NCBI RefSeq assembly: GCF_902497745.1
Contig: NZ_CABVHJ010000016.1
Span: 79,286 to 143,285 of the forward strand
From: Pseudomonas fluorescens
GTDB lineage: Bacteria; Pseudomonadota; Gammaproteobacteria; Pseudomonadales; Pseudomonadaceae
Reading direction: 5' to 3'
DNA: 64,000 nt
In this document: positions 51,077-60,275 of the stretch, in pieces
How the letters are laid out: every line of letters begins with the position of its first letter
Numbering within the stretch: the first letter of the stretch is position 1
Notes under the pieces: generated by a model
What the model was told of the DNA's origin: nothing
Databases searched by the model: none
Seen by the model: only the letters and a program-made list of their open reading frames with translations
Position numbers and translations under genes: made by a program

Positions 51077-52024
51077 ATGCAAAAAAACATCACCTCTCTA
51101 GGCTCGCTGAACTGGGACGACCTCAAGTTTTTCCTCGAAGTCGCCCGTACCCGCAAGGCCAGCACCGCCGCCAAACGGCTGGCCGTCGACTACACAACCG
51201 TTTCGCGGCGCATCAGTTCGCTGGAAGCGGCATTGGGCACTTTGCTGTTCGAGAAGTCGCGGACCAGCGGCTTCGTCCTGACCACCGAGGGCCAGCGTTT
51301 GCTCGGCTATGCGGAGTCAATCGAAAGCACATTGCACATGGCCTGCGAGCAGGTGTCAGGCTCCGGCGTCGCGTTGTCCGGGCATGTGCGCATGGGTTGC
51401 ACCGAAGGTTTCGGCAGCTTTTTCATCACCCCGCAACTGAGCCATTTCGTCGACGCCTACCCGGCGATCTCGGTGGACATCCTGCCACTGCCGCACTTCA
51501 TCAGCCTGTCCAAGCGCGAGGCCGATATCGTCATTGCCCTGGAACGGCCGGAGCACGGGCCGTACGTGTGCTGCAAACTCTGCGACTACCGTTTGCAGCT
51601 CTATGCGACTCAGGAATATCTCGACAAACACCCACCGATCCGCCGCCCGGCAGACTTGGGCAAGCATCAATTCATCAGTTATGTGGATGACCTGGCGTTC
51701 AGCTCGGAGCTGCTGTACCTGGCGAACGTATTGCCGGGCGCCAGCGCCAACTTGCGCAGCACCAGCGTGATCGCGCAGTTCGTCGCGGCGCAGCAAGGGC
51801 GCTCACTGGCGATTCTGCCGTGTTTCCTCGCCGCGCAGGATCCGCGTTTGCTGCCGGTATTGCCGGAGGACATCGACATCACCCGGCAGTTCTGGATGTA
51901 CTGCCGGGAGGATCTGCGCAAGTTGAAACGGATCACCCTGTTGTGGGATTACATCCGGGAGGTGACCGAGCGAAATCAGGATCTGTTGATGGGGCAGACC
52001 CGCGACATGCAGTTCGCCGACTAG
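51077..52024 (+). CDS. LysR-family regulator of the mmsAB operon
   Basis: A 315-residue LysR regulator with its helix-turn-helix near the N terminus (RKASTAAKRLAVDYTTVSRRISSLEAALG) and an effector domain starting near residue 90 (SGHVRMGCTEGFGSFFITPQLSHF). I start at MQKNITSL. It is divergent from mmsA, which in other pseudomonads is paired with its own regulator, so control of valine breakdown is likely. Its stop overlaps the stop of the convergent yfiB gene by four bases. Confidence 0.87.
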   Translation: MQKNITSLGSLNWDDLKFFLEVARTRKASTAAKRLAVDYTTVSRRISSLEAALGTLLFEKSRTSGFVLTTEGQRLLGYAESIESTLHMACEQVSGSGVALSGHVRMGCTEGFGSFFITPQLSHFVDAYPAISVDILPLPHFISLSKREADIVIALERPEHGPYVCCKLCDYRLQLYATQEYLDKHPPIRRPADLGKHQFISYVDDLAFSSELLYLANVLPGASANLRSTSVIAQFVAAQQGRSLAILPCFLAAQDPRLLPVLPEDIDITRQFWMYCREDLRKLKRITLLWDYIREVTERNQDLLMGQTRDMQFAD

Positions 52025-52515
52025 TCGGCGCTGACCACAATCGAGACCCGGCGGTTTTCCGTTCGGCCCGCGACCGTATCGTTGGACGCCACCGGCTCTT
52101 TGCTGCCCAGGCCCTGCAACTGGATGTTCTCTTGTTTCATACCAACCGTGCCCAACACGTTGGCGACACTCTTGGCGCGACGCAGCGACAGTTGCTGGTT
52201 GTAGGTTTCCTTACCGGATGCGTCGGTGTGGCCATCGACCCGTACGCGCTCGATACCGACACCCAGCAGTGCCTTGCCGATGCGCCCGACGATTTCGGTA
52301 CTTTCCTTGTTCAGGCTTTCAACGTCGCTGCCAAACAGCACTTTGCCGGACAGGCCAAATTCCCAGCCCTCGTCGGTCAGCTCGAAGCCCTGTTGTTTGA
52401 GAACGGCGACCTGCGCTGGCGTCAGGCCTTTTTGCGGCGCAGTCTGGCAACCGGTCAGGGCCAATACGGCCATCAATAGCACAGCGTAAAAAGATCGAAT
52501 GGACAGTGTGAACAC
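52021..52515 (-). CDS. yfiB: OmpA-type lipoprotein YfiB
   Basis: A 164-residue outer-membrane lipoprotein. The lipobox is LTGC with Cys23, and the C-terminal OmpA domain has the peptidoglycan-binding pattern VRVDGHTDASGKETYNQQLSLRRAKSV and ENRRVSIVVSAD. In P. aeruginosa YfiB captures the periplasmic repressor YfiR and so frees the diguanylate cyclase YfiN. It is five bases downstream of yfiN and is the last gene of the unit. Confidence 0.92.
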   Translation of the reverse strand: MFTLSIRSFYAVLLMAVLALTGCQTAPQKGLTPAQVAVLKQQGFELTDEGWEFGLSGKVLFGSDVESLNKESTEIVGRIGKALLGVGIERVRVDGHTDASGKETYNQQLSLRRAKSVANVLGTVGMKQENIQLQGLGSKEPVASNDTVAGRTENRRVSIVVSAD

Positions 52516-52520
52516 GAGAA

Positions 52521-53789
52521 TCAGCTCCTGGTTTGAACGGAATCGACCGGGTGCTCCGCCCCAGCCGTGAATTGGGCGCCGCGCGACAGGCGCTTGGCTT
52601 GATACATCGCCACATCGGCAGCATCGAGCAAGGCTCCCGGCGTTGCACCATGATCGGGATAAACCGCGATGCCGATACTGAGCGAGGTCACGACACTGGT
52701 GTCGCCCGGCAGGGCGATGGGCATGTCCATGCTGGCGAGGATCTTGTCGGCGATGCGCTCGGCGTCTTCGACCTTGTGCAGCGGCGTGAGCAGCACGGCG
52801 AACTCGTCACCGCCCAGCCGCGCCACCAGATCCTCCTCGCGCAACTGCGCACGAACGCGATTGGCCACCGCCACCAGCACCGCATCACCGGCGGCGTGAC
52901 CGAAGTTGTCGTTGATCCCCTTGAAGCGGTCGCTGTCGAGAAACAACACGGCAACGCGTTCATTGTGTTTGCCGGCATTGCGCAACGCGCGGATCAAGCG
53001 TCCTTCGAAAAAGGCGCGGTTTGGCAGACCGGTCAGGCTGTCGTGACTGGCCTGGTGAGCGAGGGTTTCGTTTTCGTTTTGCAGATGGGTTTGCCACGAC
53101 TCCAGTTCATCGAGCAAGGCGTTGAAGTCATTGCCGAGGTTGTCGAGTTCGGCGATCTGCGCTGGCGGCACGCGGCGATCCAGCGCTCGTTCGCTGCGGG
53201 CGGCGTGGGCCACATTGGCCAGACTGCGCAGAGGACCGGTGATCGCGCGTAACTGGCGACGCGCCAGGTAGAGCGCCACCCAGGCGCTGATCGCGGTGCA
53301 GAGGACGATCCCCGCCAGACCGCTGAGCAGAAAGCGCATCAGGCTGCCACCATGGCCGGTGAGCAGCACACGACCGATTTCACGGTCCTGATGCTCGATC
53401 GGCAGGCTGATGGGTTTTTCCAGGATGGCGCGGGTGATCTGCATTTCCAGCTCAGAGAACAAACCGTTTTCCGGGCGTTGCCAATGCGCGAGCAGTTGTC
53501 CCTGACTGTCCAGCACCTGGGCGTCAGCGACCTCTTCGGTGGAAGCAATCAGCGCCAGCGATTCGTTGGCGGCCGACTTGTCGTTGAACACCACCGCGGC
53601 TTCCACGGTGTAGCTGATAGAACGGGCGATCAAGTGCAGGTTGTGATCGGCGTACACCCGTAAAGCCAGTACGCCGAGCAACGTCAGCGAAACGCTGGCC
53701 ATCGCCACGCCCACCAGTGCGACCGTCAAATGGCCTCGGCCAATGACCGAGCCCAGCGTTGGGCGGCTATTCGATCTGAACAGGTTCAT
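52521..53789 (-). CDS. yfiN: Diguanylate cyclase YfiN (TpbB)
   Basis: A 422-residue inner-membrane protein. Two spans (about 22-44 and 153-176) enclose a periplasmic sensor of about 105 residues, followed by a HAMP region and a GGDEF domain. The active site is intact (GGDEF at 326-330, DSD with D285 and D287), and REED at 317-320 is a proper inhibitory RxxD site five residues before it. The protein should make cyclic di-GMP unless held by YfiR. It overlaps the yfiR stop by four bases. Confidence 0.94.
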   Translation of the reverse strand: MNLFRSNSRPTLGSVIGRGHLTVALVGVAMASVSLTLLGVLALRVYADHNLHLIARSISYTVEAAVVFNDKSAANESLALIASTEEVADAQVLDSQGQLLAHWQRPENGLFSELEMQITRAILEKPISLPIEHQDREIGRVLLTGHGGSLMRFLLSGLAGIVLCTAISAWVALYLARRQLRAITGPLRSLANVAHAARSERALDRRVPPAQIAELDNLGNDFNALLDELESWQTHLQNENETLAHQASHDSLTGLPNRAFFEGRLIRALRNAGKHNERVAVLFLDSDRFKGINDNFGHAAGDAVLVAVANRVRAQLREEDLVARLGGDEFAVLLTPLHKVEDAERIADKILASMDMPIALPGDTSVVTSLSIGIAVYPDHGATPGALLDAADVAMYQAKRLSRGAQFTAGAEHPVDSVQTRS

Positions 53790-54361
53790 GGCGCCGCCGG
53801 TTTGCGACGCGACAATTGCAGCACGCTGGGGTGAATGCGCACGCCGCTGCGGGCAACGGAGTCGAGATTGACCTCGAAGGACACTTGCTCATCGCCAACG
53901 CGCAGACAGAACAGGCTGCCGACCGTGCATTGATCGCCACCTTCGCTGATGCTCAGCACCGGATGACCGATCAGCGCAGCGAACAAGCGAGTGCGCTCAT
54001 CGGCGGTCAGTTTGCCGATGTACACCGCATCGCATTCGCTGACGATCGCCGGGTTGTCAGCCAGCAGGCGACGTACGGTAACCGGTCTGCCAGTGGCTTG
54101 CGTGGTGCCTTTGACCAGGTCGTCGGTGTATTCGGTCGGGCCGACGATGCACAGGCGCAATTGCGCTGGCTCAACCGGCCAGCGCGCGTAGCTGAGAATG
54201 CCAAGAACAACCTGCGTGACAGATTTTGCCCGTTGTTCGGCCATGCCCGTCGGCGCTTGCGGCTGCGCGACAGCTGCACCCGTCAACAACCAGAGCAGAC
54301 CGACAAGCAACGCGTGCTTGCAGACAACTACGCGCCCTGTCGCCCAGACAGACACCTTCAT
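53786..54361 (-). CDS. yfiR: Periplasmic repressor YfiR
   Basis: A 191-residue exported protein with a signal peptide ending near VAQ at residue 33. It has four cysteines, at 71, 110, 145 and 152, exactly the positions of the two disulfides known in P. aeruginosa YfiR (71-110 and 145-152), so its redox control should be conserved. YfiR binds the periplasmic part of YfiN and turns it off. It is the first gene of the yfiRNB unit; I start at MKVSVWAT. The 119 bases before it must contain its promoter, unless it is read through from recD. Confidence 0.93.
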   Translation of the reverse strand: MKVSVWATGRVVVCKHALLVGLLWLLTGAAVAQPQAPTGMAEQRAKSVTQVVLGILSYARWPVEPAQLRLCIVGPTEYTDDLVKGTTQATGRPVTVRRLLADNPAIVSECDAVYIGKLTADERTRLFAALIGHPVLSISEGGDQCTVGSLFCLRVGDEQVSFEVNLDSVARSGVRIHPSVLQLSRRKPAAP

Positions 54362-54480
54362 GCAGGGATTCTCTTGGATCGTACCGAAATGATGCCGCAA
54401 CGATAGCACAGCGCTGAAACACCAGCGAGACAGCGACCTCTGACCGGTTGGTCAGTAATCACCTCCAATCGTCGGGATTT

Positions 54481-56589
54481 TCACCTCGCAGGCACGCTCC
54501 CCTCCTCCAGTTCCAGCATCAACCCGCTCAGGCGTTTGACCTTGCGCTGCACCGCTTCTTCAAACACGCCCGCTCGGGATTCGATCAAGGTGAACCAATG
54601 CTTGGCCCGGGTGATACCGGTGTAGATCAACTCTTTGGTCAATACCGGGTTCAAGGCGTCGGGCAGGATCAGCGCGGTGTGGGCAAACTCCGAACCCTGA
54701 GACTTGTGCACCGTCATGGCGTAGACGGTTTCGACGTCGTTGAGGCGGCTTGGCAATACGAAGCGCACACCGCCCTGACCGTCGTTGCGCGGGAAGGCTA
54801 CGCGCAGCACCGGTTTGCCTGCATCAGGTCCTTCGCGCTCGGGCAGCTTGAGGGCAATGCCGATGTCGCCGTTCATCAAGCCCAGACCGTAGTCATTGCG
54901 CGTCATCAGGACTGGCCGGCCTTCGTACCATTGCTGATCGTTTTCGATCAGTCGTGCTTTGAGCAGCGCGGCGGTGATGCGTTGATTCAGACCTTCAACA
55001 CCCCATGGCCCTTTGCGCACTGCACACAGCAACTGGAACGTGTCGAACGCCTGCAAGACTTCGCGGGCCCAAATGACCCAGTCCGGATGTTCGAGCGGCC
55101 TACCCGACGATGGACGCTGCTCGCGCAGCACGCGCAAGTAATGGCGATAGCCTTGTGGCCCGTCGCCATGCCCTTCCAGCAACAGCCGCTCAAGTTTCTG
55201 ATCGTGCTCCCCCTTGAGCGGCAGCGAATACACATCGTCGTAGTGCCCGGCAGTGAGTAACTGACGTGCTTCATCCGGCAACTGTTGATTGACTCGCCGC
55301 GCGAGCTGGCCGATCCCGCTACCCTCGCCGAAGCGCCGCGAGTAGCGGAGCATCACCACTTGCTGGGCCAGTGGGTGAGCACCCTCGACGTCCTCATGCA
55401 AGCCACTGTCCTTAAGGGACTCACCGCTGACCGACTCCAGCCACTGTCGGGTCTGCGGGTTGTACCAGCCACTTTCGGCATCCCGGCACAAATCCCCCAG
55501 CACTGCGCCAGCCTCAACAGAGGCCAGTTGATCCTTGTCACCGAGCAACACCAGTCGTGCATGGGGTGGCAAGGCATCGAGCAGATTGGCCATCATTTCC
55601 AGGTCGATCATCGAGGCTTCGTCGACCACCAGCACATCCAGTGGCAGGCGGTTGCCTGAATGGTGACGGAAGTGTCGGGTGCCGGGACGACTGCCCAGCA
55701 GACGATGCACGGTGGTGACGTCGCAAGGAATCTTCGCCCGCACCTCTTCGCTGACTTCCAGTGACTGCACTTGTTGGCTGATGGACTCGGTCAACCGCGC
55801 CGCAGCCTTGCCTGTCGGCGCCGCCAGACGAATCCGCAGCGGATGACCGGCCGCGACTGCGGGGGCTTGAAGCAATGCCAGCAAACGCACCACCGTGGTG
55901 GTTTTACCGGTCCCCGGCCCGCCGGTAACGATGCTGAAGGCGCCGCGAGTGGCGAGAGCGCAGGCGAGTTTCTGCCAGTCGATCACCTCGCCAGCCTTGG
56001 CTGGTCCGAACAGTCCATCCAGTCGCTGCGACAGATCGTCCGGCGTTGGCTCTACTTGCTGCAGGCGCTGACGCAACGCCGAATCGATGCGCCGTTCGTA
56101 GGCCCAGTAGCGTCGCAAATACAGACGTTTACCGGCCAACACCAGCGGACGTTGCTGTGCGATGTCACGGGTATCCGCCGCCAGTGCGACCAAAGAGCTG
56201 CCCGCGAGAACCTCGCACCAGTGCGCACCCTCGAGCGCTTCAAGCAACTGCGAAGGCAGTAACAACACCCCCCCTTGCACGTCACCTTCGGGGGGCAGCG
56301 ACAGAGCGAAGTCGGGAGCTTTCAGGGTTTCGTACAGATCGAGACAAACATGACCGTGGCCAAGTTGATGGCTGGTCAGGGCAGCTGCGAGCAGCACCAG
56401 CGGATCCGTATCGCGCTCAAGTTCGTGAAGAAACGCGACAAACGCTTTGTCCAGCGCCCGCAGCCAGCCACGCTCGACCCAACGGGTCAGCAATATCAAC
56501 AGGTCATCGGCGCGGGTCAGGGGCGATAGTCTCGACAAACTGTCGGCTGCCAGCGGCGTGGGGAGCAGATCGGCAAAGGTGCGGCTCAT
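54481..56589 (-). CDS. recD: Exodeoxyribonuclease V alpha subunit RecD
   Basis: A 702-residue 5'-3' helicase subunit of RecBCD. Walker A is SIVTGGPGTGKTTTVVRLLA, Walker B is LDVLVVDEASMIDLEMM, and the late motifs are YAMTVHKSQGSEFAHTALILP and LIYTGITRAKHWFTLIE. The length is somewhat greater than E. coli RecD (608). It is last in the recC-recB-recD unit and overlaps recB by four bases, a different order from E. coli, where ptrA lies between recC and recB. Confidence 0.96.
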   Translation of the reverse strand: MSRTFADLLPTPLAADSLSRLSPLTRADDLLILLTRWVERGWLRALDKAFVAFLHELERDTDPLVLLAAALTSHQLGHGHVCLDLYETLKAPDFALSLPPEGDVQGGVLLLPSQLLEALEGAHWCEVLAGSSLVALAADTRDIAQQRPLVLAGKRLYLRRYWAYERRIDSALRQRLQQVEPTPDDLSQRLDGLFGPAKAGEVIDWQKLACALATRGAFSIVTGGPGTGKTTTVVRLLALLQAPAVAAGHPLRIRLAAPTGKAAARLTESISQQVQSLEVSEEVRAKIPCDVTTVHRLLGSRPGTRHFRHHSGNRLPLDVLVVDEASMIDLEMMANLLDALPPHARLVLLGDKDQLASVEAGAVLGDLCRDAESGWYNPQTRQWLESVSGESLKDSGLHEDVEGAHPLAQQVVMLRYSRRFGEGSGIGQLARRVNQQLPDEARQLLTAGHYDDVYSLPLKGEHDQKLERLLLEGHGDGPQGYRHYLRVLREQRPSSGRPLEHPDWVIWAREVLQAFDTFQLLCAVRKGPWGVEGLNQRITAALLKARLIENDQQWYEGRPVLMTRNDYGLGLMNGDIGIALKLPEREGPDAGKPVLRVAFPRNDGQGGVRFVLPSRLNDVETVYAMTVHKSQGSEFAHTALILPDALNPVLTKELIYTGITRAKHWFTLIESRAGVFEEAVQRKVKRLSGLMLELEEGSVPAR

Positions 56590-59500
56590 AGCAGGACTCC
56601 CTGTTCCCAGGCGGGTTCGGACTTGGGTTCGGGTTTTCCTTGGAACATTCGGTCGAGACGTTCGATCAGCTCTCGGGGCGGACGAGCAAAATACACGCCG
56701 CGACTGTCAGCACGGGTGCCGCGCAGGAAGAGATACAACGCGCCGCCGACATGCCGGTCGTAATCGTAATCAGGCAGCCGTGCCTTGAGCTGGCGATGCA
56801 ACGCCAACAGGTACAGCACGTATTGCAGGTCATAGCGGTTGTCGAGAATCGACTGTTCCATGGCTTGTTCGGTGTAAGCCAGATCATCCACGCCAAGCCA
56901 GTTGGACTTGTAGTCAGCCACGTAATAACGGCCGTCGTGTTCAAAGGTCAGGTCGATGAAGCCTTTGAACATGCCGTTGAGCTGCACCGGTTCTGCCGCC
57001 ACACGGGCCACGCCCCTGTGAGTGTGCTGTCGCACCAGTTCGTCGAGTTTGAGGACATCGACTTTATGGCTGGCGAACCAGAACTCCATCTCGACCCGAT
57101 ACTGCTTCAGTTGCTCCAGAACAACTGGCGGCTGCCCACCTGCAATCGGCAATGGTGACTGCAGCAAATGTTGCAGCCAGTCACTCAGGGTGTTGATCCA
57201 GCCCTCCCAGCCGCGCAAATTGCAGCGCCGGGCAATCGCATCTTCCAGCGCTTCGCGGGAAACGGCGAAGCCGTCGTCACCGGCCCATTCCAGCAAACCG
57301 TGAAGAAACGTTCCCGGATTGGGGCCGCGCGGAAAGCGGTGGATATCGGCGCCGCCAGCTATGATTTCTCTCGGCGCGTCCGGGTCGAGGCGTTCGTCGT
57401 CAAACAGCTTTTGTGCCTGCGGGCTGTCCGGCGCTTCATCGCTGCCGACACTCAGCACATCGCTGATGCGCAGCGCACTGTAAGACGCAATCCACCAGTT
57501 TTCGCTGGCCTTGCGCTTGGGCAACAGGGTGGCGCTCAGCACGGCGTCGTTGCGTGGTGGCCGGTAATGCTCGTCGGTGGATTGTGGCATTTCACTGGTG
57601 TGGATGGCCGGGCAGTCTTGTTGCAGGTCTTGCAACCAGCGCTTCAGTTCGCTCGACTCACCCAGCGATACGCCACCGCCGAGCAAATAACCCAGCGCTG
57701 AAAGGTGCAGCACCGAGCTATTGTTATTGCCTCGCTTGAGATCCGTCACGCCCAACCAGCAGGCATGCTGCGCGCGGGTCAGGGCAACGTAGAGCAAGCG
57801 CAAGTCTTCGGCGAGACGCTCATCATCCGCTTGTGCAATCAGCTCGGCAGTCGGTTTGAGACTTACCTGAGCCTTGCCTGCTGCATCGTGGTAATGCAGC
57901 GGCAGACGACTGCCATCAACGGGTTTTGCCGAGCAAATGAACGGCAGGAACACCAATGGATATTCCAGTCCCTTGGACTTGTGGATAGTCACGACCTTGA
58001 CCAGTTGCTCGTCACTTTCCAGGCGCAGAATCTGCTCTTCGCCAGCCTGACCGGACACTGCCAGCAGTTCGCCGAGATGACGAATCAGCGCTTGTTCTCC
58101 GTCCAGCTCCGCAGCCGCTTGCTGCATCAACTCCGACAGATGCAACAGGTTGGTCAGCACGCGCTCGCCATCGCTGCGTGTCATCAAGGTTTGCGGCAAA
58201 TGGAAGTCGTGCAACAGGCGTCGCAACATCGGCAGCACACCCTGTTTGCGCCATAGCTCGCGATAGCCACGGAATTGCATGACCCGGGCTTCCCACACCA
58301 GTTCGTCCTGGTTCAGACGTTCCAGCTCGGCCAATGGCAGGTTCAGGGTGATACAGGCCAATGCGGCTTTCAGGGAGCGCTCGACATCCGGCTCGGCGCA
58401 GGCCTTGAGCCAGGACAACAGGTCGTGGGCCTCTTGCGCCGCAAATACCGAATCCTTGTCCGACAGGTAAACGCTGCGCACGCCACGGGCAGCAAGTTCA
58501 CCGCGTACGGCCTGCGCCTCTTTGCCGTCGCGCACGAGAATAGCGATGTCGGACGGCCTCAGACCTCTGAAGTCTTTGCCGTCCTGAGTGAATCCTGCGC
58601 TAGCGTTTTGCCCACCATTGAGCAGCGCGGTGATTTCGCTGGCGCACGCCGCTGCCAACTGCTGACGATAGACCGCGCCCGACAGTGGCTGGTCGCTGGA
58701 CAAGTGCCAGACATTCAACGCCGCGATAGCTTGCCCGGCAACTTGCAGATGTTCCTTGCGACCTTGAGATTCGACGGGAAGAAATGGCACTGGGTTGTCG
58801 CCATTTTTCTCGCGGAACAAAAACGCACCGCGACCCAGCTCTCGGGACTCGGCGCGTGCGAATACATGGTTGACCGCGTTGACCATGCCGTGGCTGGAGC
58901 GGAAGTTGGTGCCCAGCGTATGCAACCGACCAGTGGTGGCCTGACGCGCGCGCAGGTAGGTGTAGATGTCCGCACCGCGGAAAGCGTAGATCGCCTGCTT
59001 CGGATCACCGATCAGAAACAGCCCCGTGTCTGGACTGTTGTCTTCGATACGATAGATGCTTTCGAAGATTCGGTACTGCACCGGGTCGGTGTCCTGAAAC
59101 TCATCGATCAGTGCGACCGGGAACTGCTCGCGGATCAACGTCGCGAGACGTTCGCCACCATCGGATTGCAGCGCGGCATCCAGACGCAAAAGCATGTCGT
59201 CGAAGCCCATTTCGGCACGACGGCGCTTCTCTTCTTCAAAGCGTGCGCCTACCCATTTGGCGGCATGTTGCAGCACAGCAGCATCGGGAGTGGGTAATGC
59301 ATCGAGATTCGACTTGAGCTTCGGCATGGCGTCCAGGCCCGGGTGGCTCGGGGCCTGACCTTTCCACGCTTCGGCCATGCCGTCGGGGGTCAGTCGGGTG
59401 AAACCGGTGCCGATATCCAGTTGCTCCAGGGACTCGTCTTCGGCCCATGCCTTGAGCTTTTCAAACCAGGGTTCGAAGTAACGCGCCTGCATCTTGCGCC

Positions 59501-60275
59501 CGTCGACGGTTTTGCTCGCAACGCCCTGATGACAAATGGCGAGCAATTCGTCAGCCCACTGGCGCCAGGGCATTTTCAATTCGGTCAACGCCGCCCGGCG
59601 TTCTTGCAGGCATTCTTCGATCAGCTGCGCAGGCGCCTTCCCCTCGTCGCTGTCGCGCTCACTGGCGAACAAGCCGCGTATGCGTGGCAACAATGCCGCA
59701 GGTCCGCCCCAGTTGCTGCGAACCCAGTTCAAGGCATCGCCTTGCATCGGATAACAGAACAGCCGCCAGTAATCGCGCAACACCTCGCCAAGCAAGTCGC
59801 TGTGATCGGTTTCCAGGGATTGGGTGAACAAACTGCCGCTGTCGAACGCGTGTTCACGCAGCATACGCTGACACCAACTATGGATAGTCGAAACGGCCGC
59901 CTCGTCCATCCATTGCGCGGCGACATCGAGACGGTTGGCACAACCGGGCCATTGTTGAGAGTCGAACTGATCACGCAATTCGGCAATCAATCCGTCGGGC
60001 GCAGGCGTTTCGTCGCGGAAAAATCGGGCGGCCTCCGCCAGACGCGTGCGTATGCGTTCGCGTAATTCCTTGGTCGCAGCATCGGTGAAGGTCACGACGA
60101 GAATCTGTGGTGGCAGCAACTCGCGACCGAACCCGCTCAACTCGTCACCGTGCCCCAGGATAAGTCGCAGATAGAGCGCAGAAATCGTGAAGGTTTTACC
60201 GGTACCGGCACTGGCTTCGATCAACTGGCTGCCCTGTAGCGGAAATGCCAGTGCGAGGGGTGTCTTGGTACTCAT
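56586..60275 (-). CDS. recB: Exodeoxyribonuclease V beta subunit RecB
   Basis: A 1229-residue 3'-5' helicase and nuclease. The helicase Walker A is LIEASAGTGKTFTISALYLR near residue 18, with ALIDEFQDTDPVQY and later LRLLYVALTRAQHACWLGV. The C-terminal nuclease keeps its catalytic residues: Asp at about 1108 in FIDLTF, Asp 1121 and Lys 1123 in VADYKSNWLG. So the complex should process double-strand breaks normally. It overlaps both recC and recD by four bases. Confidence 0.97.
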   Translation of the reverse strand: MSTKTPLALAFPLQGSQLIEASAGTGKTFTISALYLRLILGHGDELSGFGRELLPPQILVVTFTDAATKELRERIRTRLAEAARFFRDETPAPDGLIAELRDQFDSQQWPGCANRLDVAAQWMDEAAVSTIHSWCQRMLREHAFDSGSLFTQSLETDHSDLLGEVLRDYWRLFCYPMQGDALNWVRSNWGGPAALLPRIRGLFASERDSDEGKAPAQLIEECLQERRAALTELKMPWRQWADELLAICHQGVASKTVDGRKMQARYFEPWFEKLKAWAEDESLEQLDIGTGFTRLTPDGMAEAWKGQAPSHPGLDAMPKLKSNLDALPTPDAAVLQHAAKWVGARFEEEKRRRAEMGFDDMLLRLDAALQSDGGERLATLIREQFPVALIDEFQDTDPVQYRIFESIYRIEDNSPDTGLFLIGDPKQAIYAFRGADIYTYLRARQATTGRLHTLGTNFRSSHGMVNAVNHVFARAESRELGRGAFLFREKNGDNPVPFLPVESQGRKEHLQVAGQAIAALNVWHLSSDQPLSGAVYRQQLAAACASEITALLNGGQNASAGFTQDGKDFRGLRPSDIAILVRDGKEAQAVRGELAARGVRSVYLSDKDSVFAAQEAHDLLSWLKACAEPDVERSLKAALACITLNLPLAELERLNQDELVWEARVMQFRGYRELWRKQGVLPMLRRLLHDFHLPQTLMTRSDGERVLTNLLHLSELMQQAAAELDGEQALIRHLGELLAVSGQAGEEQILRLESDEQLVKVVTIHKSKGLEYPLVFLPFICSAKPVDGSRLPLHYHDAAGKAQVSLKPTAELIAQADDERLAEDLRLLYVALTRAQHACWLGVTDLKRGNNNSSVLHLSALGYLLGGGVSLGESSELKRWLQDLQQDCPAIHTSEMPQSTDEHYRPPRNDAVLSATLLPKRKASENWWIASYSALRISDVLSVGSDEAPDSPQAQKLFDDERLDPDAPREIIAGGADIHRFPRGPNPGTFLHGLLEWAGDDGFAVSREALEDAIARRCNLRGWEGWINTLSDWLQHLLQSPLPIAGGQPPVVLEQLKQYRVEMEFWFASHKVDVLKLDELVRQHTHRGVARVAAEPVQLNGMFKGFIDLTFEHDGRYYVADYKSNWLGVDDLAYTEQAMEQSILDNRYDLQYVLYLLALHRQLKARLPDYDYDRHVGGALYLFLRGTRADSRGVYFARPPRELIERLDRMFQGKPEPKSEPAWEQGVLL